DNA of 29,867 nucleotides from Desulfobacca acetoxidans (GTDB taxonomy: Bacteria > Desulfobacterota > Desulfobaccia > Desulfobaccales > 0-14-0-80-60-11): assembly GCA_022736495.1 (NCBI GenBank), contig DZCR01000019.1:1-29867 (forward strand), given 5' to 3'. Under the pieces are notes generated by a model that was not told where the DNA came from, did not search any database, and worked only from the letters and a program-made list of their open reading frames with translations. Made by a program: the position numbers and the translations under genes. Below are positions 1 through 7,611 of this stretch, piece by piece (positions within the stretch are counted from its first letter, which is position 1; each line of letters opens with the position of its first letter).

Positions 1-1
1 A

Positions 2-118
2 TTTGGCTCAAAAAGCAATCCGCCCGGCCTCATTGGGGTGACGGCAGCCGACGGCCCGGACACGATGCTGCTGCCAACACCTGGCGAGAACGCCCGGATA
101 ATAAGAATGAAGCTATGA
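2..118 (+). CDS. C-terminal end of an unidentified upstream gene (partial)
   Basis: An open frame enters from the left edge and stops with TGA at 116-118. That stop overlaps the ATG at 115-117 as ATGA, the usual sign of translational coupling in an operon. About 38 residues are visible, ending in RIIRMKL. They show no recognisable motif, so no function is assigned. The frame of the next gene is also open back to base 1, so that gene could instead start further left. The ATGA overlap makes the reading given here more likely, but the choice is not certain. Confidence 0.45.
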   Translation, partial: FGSKSNPPGLIGVTAADGPDTMLLPTPGENARIIRMKL

Positions 119-1479
119 AACAAGGTAACGCGCCAAATCCTGGTAAGTCGAAACCGGCTTCCTATCTTGACCACCCGGTCCTGGTATTGCTGTTGTTATT
201 GGCGCTGCCGGTCATAATATTTTGGAGACCCATATTTTTTTATATGTTGGATGACTGGACCGCCCTCATTCAAATAACCCAATACCCTTTCGGACAATAC
301 CTGGTCACCCCTGACGGCGAGCAATGGTTTCCCTTTTTCCATTTGCTCTACTATGGGCTGGTAAAGATGGCCGGATTAAATTACTCCCTTTTGGTTCTGA
401 TCAACTGCCTGGGGACGGGGGTGAATGCGTTTCTGGTCTATTGTTTTTTCCGGCGTCACTGGCAATCCGGCCTGGCCTTAAGTCTCGGTATCGTTTACGC
501 CGTGGCCGCATTGCATCACACCGTGGCCTGGAACGCCTTTTATTTCGGCTATGCTCTGAGCCTGGGGTTGTTTTTGGGGGCGCTGCTCTTAACCGATAGT
601 TATGGGCATAACCCGTCGGCAGGCAAACTTTGGGGCATCGGTCTGTGCGCCACGCTGTCCATTTTATCCCACAATTACCCCCTGGTGGGACTTTTAGCGT
701 TGCCCCTCTATCTGCTCCTGATGGGGGGTGAGAGTTCCCGTTGCGCTTTTTGGAAAGTCACCGGGGTAATCGGCGCGGTGTATCTCATTTTTCTGATGGG
801 CTATCTCAGCTTCGCCGGGCTGCCCGCCGCCACCAGCCATAATCATGGAATATTTGCCCGACTGCCCGGACCCGCTTATTTTTTGCATATGTGCTGCGGT
901 GCCTTTCTGGCGCCCTTCTTTTACCTGTTTTGGGGTTACTATCATTTTCCCATCCCGGCCTATATCGCCGGCGTGGCCTTGTTGACCTTGAGTCTGACGG
1001 CAATCTGGCGGTGGGGCGGGGTTGCGGACAAGCACCTGGCTCTCTGGGCTCTGCTGCTTAATCTGCTGCCTTTCTTCCTGGTTTCTCTGACCCGCTACCA
1101 GCGCCAGGTCAGCCAGGCTTATGTGGCTCGTTACGGCATTTTTACCTTGATCGGCGCCCTGCTGCTGGTGGGGACGGCGTGGCGTCTTTTGGCCCCAAGG
1201 ATTCCCCAAAAAAGGTGGGCGAATGCGCTGGCGGGGGCGATCCTGGCAGCGATGGTGGCCGGGCAGATATTCAGCCTGCCTCTGTGGACCGCCAAATATC
1301 TGGAGATAAGCCGGGCAGCCCAAAAATGTTACCAGGTGCTCAACCGAAACGGCGAAGCCGGAGAGACTGTCACCGCAAAGGATTTCGATAAATTCTGTCC
1401 CACAGCCCATCCCACCATCACGCCCGAGCAGGCGCAAGCGATACAAAGGCTGTTAACCGGCAGGCCGAAACACCCATAA
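115..1479 (+). CDS. Polytopic GT-C-like membrane protein
   Basis: The 454-residue protein is strongly hydrophobic, with roughly ten or more membrane segments starting at about residue 20, and a short polar C-terminal tail from about residue 395. An Asp pair (DDW, residues 46-48) lies just after the first membrane segment. GT-C glycosyltransferases (PMT/ArnT/GT39-like), which use polyprenyl-phosphate sugars on the outer face of the inner membrane, place their catalytic acids there. The following stretch (GEQWFPFFHLLYYG) also resembles that group. The start is the ATG overlapping the stop of the preceding partial gene; no good ribosome binding site is visible, consistent with coupling. Donor and acceptor cannot be read from sequence. 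A role in glycosylating a lipid or polysaccharide is an inference from the neighbours, and the protein could instead be an uncharacterised membrane protein. Confidence 0.7.
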   Translation: MKQGNAPNPGKSKPASYLDHPVLVLLLLLALPVIIFWRPIFFYMLDDWTALIQITQYPFGQYLVTPDGEQWFPFFHLLYYGLVKMAGLNYSLLVLINCLGTGVNAFLVYCFFRRHWQSGLALSLGIVYAVAALHHTVAWNAFYFGYALSLGLFLGALLLTDSYGHNPSAGKLWGIGLCATLSILSHNYPLVGLLALPLYLLLMGGESSRCAFWKVTGVIGAVYLIFLMGYLSFAGLPAATSHNHGIFARLPGPAYFLHMCCGAFLAPFFYLFWGYYHFPIPAYIAGVALLTLSLTAIWRWGGVADKHLALWALLLNLLPFFLVSLTRYQRQVSQAYVARYGIFTLIGALLLVGTAWRLLAPRIPQKRWANALAGAILAAMVAGQIFSLPLWTAKYLEISRAAQKCYQVLNRNGEAGETVTAKDFDKFCPTAHPTITPEQAQAIQRLLTGRPKHP

Positions 1480-1620
1480 AGGGCTCGGATTTACGATTTC
1501 CATCATTCAGCTCATCACGAGGGGATCTGCCGGTTTGGGAACGTGCCAGGAACCCCATCCGCTTGCATTAACTTTGAGGCCAGGTTCCGGTCTAATAATC
1601 TATGAACAGAGAGACGCCCA

Positions 1621-1649
1621 TTGACCGCATTTGTTCCCTTGTGTATAGT
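1621..1649 (+). promoter_or_regulatory. Sigma-70-like promoter, strong match
   Basis: TTGACC at 1621-1626 and TATAGT at 1644-1649 are separated by exactly 17 bases. Each hexamer matches the consensus at five of six positions. Transcription would begin near 1656, giving a leader of roughly 325 bases before the oxoamine synthase gene. Position and spacing are read directly; activity is inferred. Confidence 0.5.
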
Positions 1650-1913
1650 CAGGCTGGAGATCGGCGCCAGGGCAAGCCTGCATCCACCTCAGAGATGACA
1701 CAAAAGTCTCCCTGTCGTGGTTGATCCTTGTGCCACACTTGAAAATTTGGTGGGATATGGGTAAATTAAAAAAAAATTGTTATAATTCTCATAATTGCCG
1801 ATATAGGGAAGAAAAAGGAGTTTTTTTATCAAAAAATGGGAACAAGTGTGGTAGGATAGAGCATGTCAAGGTGCGGTTTGGGGGAGTTTATCTGTTCAAT
1901 AATACAAATCCCA

Positions 1914-1942
1914 TTGACATTTTCTCAAGATAGCAATAAAAA
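1914..1942 (+). promoter_or_regulatory. Second sigma-70-like promoter close to the oxoamine synthase gene
   Basis: A perfect TTGACA at 1914-1919 is followed after 17 bases by TAAAAA at 1937-1942, which matches the -10 consensus at four of six positions. Transcription would start about 35 bases before the ATG at 1983. A purine-rich GGAGGGGGAGGGGG stretch (1957-1970) lies between and could supply the ribosome binding site, though its spacing of about 12 bases is long. Confidence 0.4.
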
Positions 1943-1982
1943 GGTGTAAACCTACCGGAGGGGGAGGGGGTAGAATACCTTT

Positions 1983-3281
1983 ATGACACTTAGAAATCGC
2001 TGCCAACCTTTTGCTCTTATGGTCCAAGACGCCAGGGAACAAGGGCTTTACCCTTACTTCCGTCCCATAAACCGATCTTGGGGCACGGAAGTGGAGGTGT
2101 CAGGCCGGCGTCTGATTATGATTGGGTCCAATGACTACCTGGGATTTACCCATGATCCCAGAGTAATGGAGGCAACCGCCAAGGCTGCGAATCGGTGGGG
2201 CAGTGGTCCCGGGGGATCCCGATTTCTGTGCGGCAACTTGACCTTGCACGAGACCCTGGAGGATCGACTAGCCGCGTTTGTGGGCAAGAAAAAGGCGGTC
2301 ATTCACGCTACCGGCTTCACCACCAATTTGGGGGCAATTGCCTGCATGTTGACCCCCCAAGATATCATTGTGTGTGACCGGGAAAACCACGCCAGCATCT
2401 TTGAGGGGTGCCAGGCCTCACGCGCCCGGCTGATTCCATTTGCCCACAACGATGCGAACGCGGCAGCCCGCAAATTAGCGGCGGCTCGCCAGAAAAGCGC
2501 CAACGGGTGTCTGCTCCTGATAACCGAAGGAGTGTTCAGCATGTCGGGGGACTTGGCGCCTCTGGATGAGTTAGTAGCCTTGAAAAAGAGCTATCCGGAC
2601 TTGCTGGTCTATCTGGATGACGCCCACGGGTTGGGAGTGATGGGTCGCGGGGGACGGGGGACGGCCGATCACTTTGGACAAACTCCTGAAGTGGACTTTA
2701 TAATGGGGACCTTCAGCAAGGCCTTGGCGTCCATCGGGGGCTTCATCGCCGCCGATGATGAGGCTGTGCTGGAGTATCTGCGGCACCATTCCAAGCCACT
2801 CATCTTTTCGGCAGCCCTGCCGGCAAGTAATGTCGCCACCGTGTTGGCCTGCCTGGATATTTTGGATGAGGATCCGGATCGGGTCACCCGCTTGTGGGAC
2901 ATTACCCGGCATGTACACGCGGGCTATCGGGAAATCGGTCTGATCACCAAGAATTCCAAATCCCCCATTATTCCCATTTACATCGGGGCAGAAGAAAAGG
3001 CGTTCCTGTTTGCTCGCGACATGTTTGAACATGGCGTTTTTGCTCTGCCTGCCATTTATCCCGCAGTCCCCCGTGGGCAAGCTGTGATCCGAACCGCTTA
3101 CATGAGCACTCACAAGGAAAGTCAGGTTAGCTATGTTTTGGAAGTTCTAGAAAAATTAGCTAAAAAACATCGTATCAGGGCCTGCGATTTGACGCAGCCG
3201 GATACTTTCCTGGAGGAGAGCGGCTTTTCTACTGCCTACCCTAGTGCCAACGACAACGTGGTCAGCATGGTGGGTGAGTAA
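1983..3281 (+). CDS. Alpha-oxoamine synthase, serine palmitoyltransferase-like
   Basis: This PLP enzyme of the AONS/KBL/SPT family condenses an amino acid with an acyl thioester, with loss of CO2, to give a keto-amine. Family marks are all visible: the GSGPGGSRFLCG segment (73-84), the ring-stacking His in DRENHAS (H136), the PLP-nitrogen Asp and partner His in LDDAHG (D212, H215), the PLP lysine in GTFSKALASIGG (K246), and PRGQAVIRTAYMSTH near residues 363-377. The GTFSKALASIGG wording and the C-terminal PRGQ..IRT segment fit serine palmitoyltransferases better than BioF. At 432 residues it is slightly longer than usual because of a C-terminal tail of about 30 residues. The next gene, an exporter permease, begins 28 bases later. 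No biotin or threonine-degradation genes are nearby. A CqsA-like signal synthase remains an alternative. Confidence 0.8.
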   Translation: MTLRNRCQPFALMVQDAREQGLYPYFRPINRSWGTEVEVSGRRLIMIGSNDYLGFTHDPRVMEATAKAANRWGSGPGGSRFLCGNLTLHETLEDRLAAFVGKKKAVIHATGFTTNLGAIACMLTPQDIIVCDRENHASIFEGCQASRARLIPFAHNDANAAARKLAAARQKSANGCLLLITEGVFSMSGDLAPLDELVALKKSYPDLLVYLDDAHGLGVMGRGGRGTADHFGQTPEVDFIMGTFSKALASIGGFIAADDEAVLEYLRHHSKPLIFSAALPASNVATVLACLDILDEDPDRVTRLWDITRHVHAGYREIGLITKNSKSPIIPIYIGAEEKAFLFARDMFEHGVFALPAIYPAVPRGQAVIRTAYMSTHKESQVSYVLEVLEKLAKKHRIRACDLTQPDTFLEESGFSTAYPSANDNVVSMVGE

Positions 3282-3295
3282 TTTATCATAATGTT

Positions 3296-3300
3296 GGAGG
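3296..3300 (+). promoter_or_regulatory. Ribosome binding site that fixes a GTG start
   Basis: GGAGG at 3296-3300 lies 9 bases before the GTG at 3310. It supports that codon as the start of the permease and shows the gene is translated independently of the one before it. Confidence 0.6.
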
Positions 3301-3309
3301 TCGCTTTCC

Positions 3310-4485
3310 GTGAGGCTTAATGACCTCATGCGCGTCAGTGTGCGCCAGGTAATCCGTCATCGCCGCCGCTATATCGGGGTGGTGCTGGCTATTGCTTTGG
3401 GCGTTGCCGGTTTTTTGAATATTGTCACCATGAGTCGGGAGGTCAAGAAGAATTTCAATGAAAATCTTGACCTGATTGGCGGGGTCAACATCGTCAGAGT
3501 TTATTTCGATAATGCCCGGTCTTACCAGCCCCAATGGTTCCGTGACCAGACCATGGCCGCCCTGAAACACTTGTCCGGGGTCAAAGCATTGACCTTGACT
3601 TCCGCCAAATATGCTCATACCAACTGGCGTGGCCAAAGCTTTAGCTTCACCGCCATCGCAGTGGATGGAGCCTTTTGGGAGGTTCGGAATTTCTGGCCGC
3701 TCACCGGAAGACTGTTTGACCTCGACGCCGTGACGGAACACAAACGGGAATGCGTCTTAGGAGCGGAACTGGCCAAGAAGATCTTTGGTGACACCCAGGT
3801 CAGGGGAAAAACCCTGGAGATAGACCAGGAGATTTTCCAGGTAGCCGGGGTATTGGGGGGAGTCACCGACAGCGGGTTAGCAAACTCTGCGGTCCTTCCC
3901 ATCACCACGGCGAAGGATCGTCTGCCCGGCAAGTTGTTGGCCGACCATCTCTATCTTCGTTGCAACACCTGGGATGATGTGGCCAGCGTTGCGGCGGCGG
4001 TTCCCGGCATAGTGAAGTCTTGGCAATCACCCGAGGCACTGAACGTTGAAGTTGCTTGGGAGGCATTAAAACGGGTGCAGGAGCTGGCATGGTGGATTGA
4101 GTTTTTAATCTACCTGGCGACTAGCGCCACCTTCCTTCTGGGAGGCGTCGGCATCTGGAATGTGATGATGGCCGCGGTAACCTCCCGCACCCGGGAAATC
4201 GGCTTGAAAAAGGCTATGGGAGCTGAGGATCGGGATATTATGGCGCAATTCCTATCTGAAGCCCTTTGTCTGAGTGCCTTGGCGGCTCTCTTAGGGGCCG
4301 GGCTGGGGCGCATCTTGATGGAGATCTTGAGTTCTATAATCGGAAGTCGTCCGCCGGAAGATCTCTTTCTCTATGGCGTAACCCTGGCTTTCCTGTTTGC
4401 GATCCTGATTGGCGTGGGAGCCGGCATCTATCCTTCCCTCCGAGCCAGCCGCATGGAAGTAGTAACCGCCATCCGCTATGAATGA
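3310..4485 (+). CDS. ABC transporter permease, MacB/FtsX type
   Basis: The 391-residue inner-membrane protein has the MacB-like layout: one N-terminal membrane helix (about 21-41), a periplasmic domain (about 45-260), and three C-terminal helices (about 264-288, 315-338, 355-378). The cytoplasmic loop reads GIWNVMMAAVTSRTREIGLK (281-300) followed by KAMGA, closely resembling the FtsX/MacB coupling segment. This family does not pump substrate through its own membrane pore. It transmits ATP-driven movement to periplasmic parts, moving lipoproteins, lipids, peptides or drugs out through an outer-membrane channel. The ATPase is encoded separately, immediately downstream with an 8-base overlap, whereas MacB itself has both domains fused. 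The GTG start is chosen by the GGAGG 9 bases upstream. Confidence 0.9.
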   Translation: MRLNDLMRVSVRQVIRHRRRYIGVVLAIALGVAGFLNIVTMSREVKKNFNENLDLIGGVNIVRVYFDNARSYQPQWFRDQTMAALKHLSGVKALTLTSAKYAHTNWRGQSFSFTAIAVDGAFWEVRNFWPLTGRLFDLDAVTEHKRECVLGAELAKKIFGDTQVRGKTLEIDQEIFQVAGVLGGVTDSGLANSAVLPITTAKDRLPGKLLADHLYLRCNTWDDVASVAAAVPGIVKSWQSPEALNVEVAWEALKRVQELAWWIEFLIYLATSATFLLGGVGIWNVMMAAVTSRTREIGLKKAMGAEDRDIMAQFLSEALCLSALAALLGAGLGRILMEILSSIIGSRPPEDLFLYGVTLAFLFAILIGVGAGIYPSLRASRMEVVTAIRYE

Positions 4486-5173
4486 GCCGGCACAAGGTAA
4501 CGGTGCCTTGATCAAGGTGAGCGGCCTGACCAAAACCTATGACAACGGCGTCGACCTGATTCATGTGCTTCGTGACATCAATCTGAAAGTCCACCCCGGA
4601 GAGATCGTAGCGGTCACAGGACCTTCCGGGTCCGGGAAGTCCACCTTTCTTTTCATTCTGGGAATCTTTCTCCTCCCCAGCAGCGGTTCATATTTTTTGG
4701 GAGGCCAAGATGTGCTCGGCCTGGATCGCACCGCCCAGGCGGAATTTCGCCGCAGCCGCGTCGGGTTTGTTTTTCAAAGTTGTGATTTGTTGGAAAACTC
4801 CACCGTCTATGAGAATCTGGAATTTCCCTTGATTTATGCGGGAATTGAGCGGCGAGATCGACCTGATCGTATTATCAACGCCCTGGAAAAGGTGAACCTT
4901 GGCCACCGGATGCATCATTCTTCCAATCAGCTTTCCGGAGGTGAGCGCCAAAGGGTGGCAGTGGCTCGGGCCCTGGTTAACCAGCCCCGGGTTATTCTGG
5001 CGGACGAACCCACCGGTCAGCTTGACCGTAGTCATGGGCACCTGATTATGGACCATTTTGGGGAAATCGTCAGTGACGGGAAGACCGCCATGGTGGTGGT
5101 CACCCATGATCCCGAAATGGCGGCCAGATGCACCCGGATCTGTAGCATGCGAGACGGCGTCCTTTGTGAATAA
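4478..5173 (+). CDS. ABC transporter ATPase, LolD/MacB type
   Basis: The 231-residue nucleotide-binding protein has every ABC motif in order: Walker A GPSGSGKST (48-56), Q-loop Q100 in FVFQ, signature LSGGERQ (152-158), Walker B RVILADE with E177, D-loop ending TGQLD (179-183), and switch His H210 in VVVTHD. The LSGGERQRVAVARAL wording is typical of the LolD/MacB/FtsE group that partners FtsX-type permeases. It overlaps the permease gene by 8 bases, and its stop overlaps the next start by one base (TAATG), so expression of all three is probably coupled. It should power the tripartite exporter formed with the neighbouring permease, adaptor and outer-membrane channel. Confidence 0.92.
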   Translation: MNEPAQGNGALIKVSGLTKTYDNGVDLIHVLRDINLKVHPGEIVAVTGPSGSGKSTFLFILGIFLLPSSGSYFLGGQDVLGLDRTAQAEFRRSRVGFVFQSCDLLENSTVYENLEFPLIYAGIERRDRPDRIINALEKVNLGHRMHHSSNQLSGGERQRVAVARALVNQPRVILADEPTGQLDRSHGHLIMDHFGEIVSDGKTAMVVVTHDPEMAARCTRICSMRDGVLCE

Positions 5174-6660
5174 TGACTCTGTTTACCTGGAAATTTAAAA
5201 GGCTCCTGTCCACCAAAACGGTCGTGGCTGCTCGCTCTATGGGCGCCATGGTTGATCCCGTTGAAACGGTCCGGGGTTCCCGCCATCTTTTTCCTGATTT
5301 CATCCCCCGGATCGCCAACACCATCGCCACAGGTTTTCTGACCATAACCTTGCTACTGGCCATAACCGGTGGGGCGCTTACTCTTGTCAAACCGGCTCAA
5401 GGGAGCGAAACGGGAGCTGAGGCCCAAACCTCGACTCCGGCAGGGCCGCTGACCTTTGATGAGAGCGTCCGGATTGCCATCACCCGGTCTCCTTATTTTA
5501 GAAAGAGTTCTTTGGCAATAGAAATCAAGAAAATGGACGAAAGTGATAGCCGATTTGGCATGTTTCCCACGGTAACTTTTCGAACCATGTATTATGTTAA
5601 CTATCCTCACAATATCCAAGTTAATCCAGCCCCCTATACCTTGAGTTTTACATCTGATCCATATAATCCAGTAGTTTCATATTTCAGCTTACAGGCTCAG
5701 AAGATGGCTACTCAAGTGGCAATATTGACTCATATGAAGACTATTTCTTTGGGTCTGGAACGTCTTGGCAATTCATACTTTGAACTAGATGCCTTAAAAA
5801 AACTCTCAGCCCTTCAGAGAGAAATAATTAACCTTTGTCGGGAGAATCTCACTTACGCCCAGAATCGGGTGAGCATCGGGACAGGCACCTCCCTGGAATT
5901 AAAGTTGGCCCAGCAAGAACTGCAACTGGCACAGGGTGAGCAAGACCAGATTGCTCAGGCCCAAAAGAGAATCATTATTAACTTGAAAAACTTCTTGGCT
6001 TTGAAATCTAACCATGAGATTATCCTCGATCTTCATGACACCCGCCAGCAAGTCTTGGGACAATTTTCTCCCCAAACAACCAGCCTGGCCCAGGCTAAAA
6101 GTCGGTCTTATGAACTTAAAACATTAGAAATCTATAAACAGCTGCAGGAATATAATGTTAAATTAGCTTTCGCCAAAATCTTCCCCAACTTTTTGTTGAA
6201 CACCCAGAATCCCGACCCTCTGAGCAATATCGATGTGAGAGGGCTCTATGTTGGCGTCGGCTTGCAGGTGCCAGTTTGGGATGGATTGACTCGGATCCGG
6301 AACGTTTCCCGGCAAAAAGCCGTCCTGAAACAATTCGGGGCCGAAAAAGAAACCAAAGAGGACGACTTAGAGGATAAATGGCAGGTAACCTCGGGAGAAA
6401 TACAAGAAAGGGAGATGGCCCTGAAGGGGGTTCGATCCCAGGAAGAATTGGTCCGACTCAAGAATAAACAGGATGAAGTCCGCTACCAATCAGGAGAGGT
6501 GCTCCTTCCGGTGGTTCTTAAAAGTCGCCAACAAGTTTTGGGGGCTCAAAAGGATACCGTGCGTAAGAATTTGGATTATGAAAAGGCAGTCCTCCACCTC
6601 CGGGAAATTTCGGGAGATTTGGGTAATACCTATGTTCGTGCAGAATCGTGGCAGAATTAA
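5173..6660 (+). CDS. TolC-family outer-membrane efflux protein
   Basis: After LTFDESVRIAITRSP, the typical first-helix opening of TolC family proteins, come long amphipathic helices and a second repeat near residues 320-480. The last part has periplasmic coiled-coil character (RQKAVLKQF, QEELVRLKNKQDEVRYQSGE). At 495 residues it is within the family range. Such proteins form trimeric outer-membrane channels joined to an adaptor and inner-membrane pump. The N-terminus is odd: the only hydrophobic segment that could be a signal peptide lies at about residues 48-70, behind about 45 polar residues. Internal ATGs at 5239 and 5248 would shorten that lead but have no clear ribosome binding site, while the ATG at 5173 overlaps the ATPase stop. 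The true start is therefore uncertain. Confidence 0.85.
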   Translation: MTLFTWKFKRLLSTKTVVAARSMGAMVDPVETVRGSRHLFPDFIPRIANTIATGFLTITLLLAITGGALTLVKPAQGSETGAEAQTSTPAGPLTFDESVRIAITRSPYFRKSSLAIEIKKMDESDSRFGMFPTVTFRTMYYVNYPHNIQVNPAPYTLSFTSDPYNPVVSYFSLQAQKMATQVAILTHMKTISLGLERLGNSYFELDALKKLSALQREIINLCRENLTYAQNRVSIGTGTSLELKLAQQELQLAQGEQDQIAQAQKRIIINLKNFLALKSNHEIILDLHDTRQQVLGQFSPQTTSLAQAKSRSYELKTLEIYKQLQEYNVKLAFAKIFPNFLLNTQNPDPLSNIDVRGLYVGVGLQVPVWDGLTRIRNVSRQKAVLKQFGAEKETKEDDLEDKWQVTSGEIQEREMALKGVRSQEELVRLKNKQDEVRYQSGEVLLPVVLKSRQQVLGAQKDTVRKNLDYEKAVLHLREISGDLGNTYVRAESWQN

Positions 6661-7600
6661 CTGGAGGCCCCTGGGAAGCTCGGCTTTAGCTCTCTTCCTG
6701 GTCATAAGCTGCCTGGGAATGGGAAACGCTGCCGAAAAGGCGGTTACCCCGGCTCCTCCCACTCCCTCCCCCGGGGAGTCCGAAATAATCTTCAACGGCA
6801 AATTGTTCTGTTCCTTAAAAAGAAGGGTCGATCTGCCCTTTAGGGGAATCATTACTTCCCTGCGGGTGCATTCGGGGCAGCGGGTGGGGGCTGGGGAAAT
6901 TCTGGCGACCTACCGGCTAGCACCGGAAGCGGTCCTGGCGATTCAACAGCGTCTTTCGCCGCCACAAATTTCCGATATGGAGAGCAAATTGGCGGAGGTG
7001 AATCGGGGTCTGGTGCCGCTCAAGAGCAAGCAAGGAGAACTCTCTCAGCTCGTAGCGAAAAAATTGGCCCCTCCCCAAAGCTTGGCCCAGGCCAACCGAG
7101 AATTAGAGTTTACGGAAAAGCAGAAGGCGACTCTCCAGGAGAGGCTGCAAAATGACCGTCAACTGGCCCAGCAAGACCGGGAGGTTTTGAGTCAATTGCT
7201 GGGCAGTCCCTTGAAATCCGGTCAGGTTCCCCGGGAAGTTGCCCTGAAGGCCCCGATTAACGGGTACGTCATCTGGGTCAACCCCGAAGTCCGGGTTGGC
7301 GCCGAATTGACGCCCCTGCCAGCCGCCTTTCAAATAGGAGTCATGGACCCCATGGTGGTGCGGGCCCAGGCTTTTGAAATCGAGGCCCTCCAAATCAAGA
7401 TTGGTGATCGGGCCGAGGTGACCCTGGACTCCTTACCGGGGCGAAAATTCCAGGGCGAGGTGAGCCGAATCTCCTGGTCTTCCATTACTGCCGGCGCAGA
7501 GCAGCCGGCCTACTATGAAGTTGAGTTGAAGGTCCCCAACCCCGATCTGGCCTTGAAAGAAGGTCTGAAAGCTCGCATCGTCATTCGTAAATCCAAGTAA
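6632..7600 (+). CDS. Periplasmic adaptor (membrane fusion protein), MacA/HlyD type
   Basis: With the start at the ATG at 6632, the protein has 322 residues and a clean N-terminal signal (RINWRPLGSSALALFLVISC). The open frame extends further upstream, to 6473, but that would overlap the channel gene by nearly 190 bases and put polar sequence before the signal, so it was rejected. A GTG at 6638 is also possible. The mature protein shows the adaptor order: a lipoyl half (LPFRGIITSLRVHSGQRVGAGE), a coiled-coil hairpin rich in Gln, Leu and Lys, the second lipoyl half (VALKAPINGYVIWVNPEVRVG), then a beta-barrel ending in GLKARIVI. VISC at residues 24-27 also fits a lipobox, so it may be a lipoprotein. 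It would bridge the FtsX-type pump and the TolC-type channel encoded just before it. Confidence 0.85.
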   Translation: MFVQNRGRINWRPLGSSALALFLVISCLGMGNAAEKAVTPAPPTPSPGESEIIFNGKLFCSLKRRVDLPFRGIITSLRVHSGQRVGAGEILATYRLAPEAVLAIQQRLSPPQISDMESKLAEVNRGLVPLKSKQGELSQLVAKKLAPPQSLAQANRELEFTEKQKATLQERLQNDRQLAQQDREVLSQLLGSPLKSGQVPREVALKAPINGYVIWVNPEVRVGAELTPLPAAFQIGVMDPMVVRAQAFEIEALQIKIGDRAEVTLDSLPGRKFQGEVSRISWSSITAGAEQPAYYEVELKVPNPDLALKEGLKARIVIRKSK

Positions 7601-7611
7601 GAGGGTCATCA

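Larger units (their letters stand above)
1480..1982. other. Gene-free leader region before the oxoamine synthase operon
   Basis: About 500 bases carry no convincing gene. The right half is much more AT-rich than the flanking genes, with an A run near 1768-1776 and a T run near 1821-1827. Two promoter-like elements lie here, at 1621-1649 and 1914-1942. A short inverted repeat (CAGGCT at 1650-1655, AGCCTG at 1675-1680) directly follows the first. A TTG-started frame at 1721-1933 was judged non-coding. The region may be a long 5' leader or hold a small RNA, but no known RNA family was recognised. Confidence 0.6.

Noticed and set aside
694..1446. 250-codon frame on the - strand
   Set aside because: It lies wholly opposite the membrane protein gene. 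Its translation is rich in Gln, Gly and Arg without domain character, a common shadow of GC-rich hydrophobic genes.
1650..1680. CAGGCT/AGCCTG inverted repeat as an RNA hairpin or riboswitch stem
   Set aside because: The left arm lies before the predicted transcription start near 1656, so it would not be in that transcript. An operator role is possible but unsupported.
1721..1933. 70-codon frame starting with TTG in the leader
   Set aside because: There is no ribosome binding site or recognisable domain, the composition is AT-rich and non-coding-like, and it runs through the promoter-like element at 1914-1942.
1983..3281. Biotin-synthesis BioF or threonine-pathway KBL as the identity of the oxoamine synthase
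   Set aside because: There are no biotin or threonine-dehydrogenase neighbours, and the GTFSKALASIGG and PRGQ..IRT segments fit serine palmitoyltransferase-like enzymes better. A CqsA-like role could not be excluded and is kept as an alternative.
6473..6631. Upstream extension of the adaptor gene
   Set aside because: It would overlap the channel gene by almost 190 bases and place polar sequence ahead of a good signal peptide.
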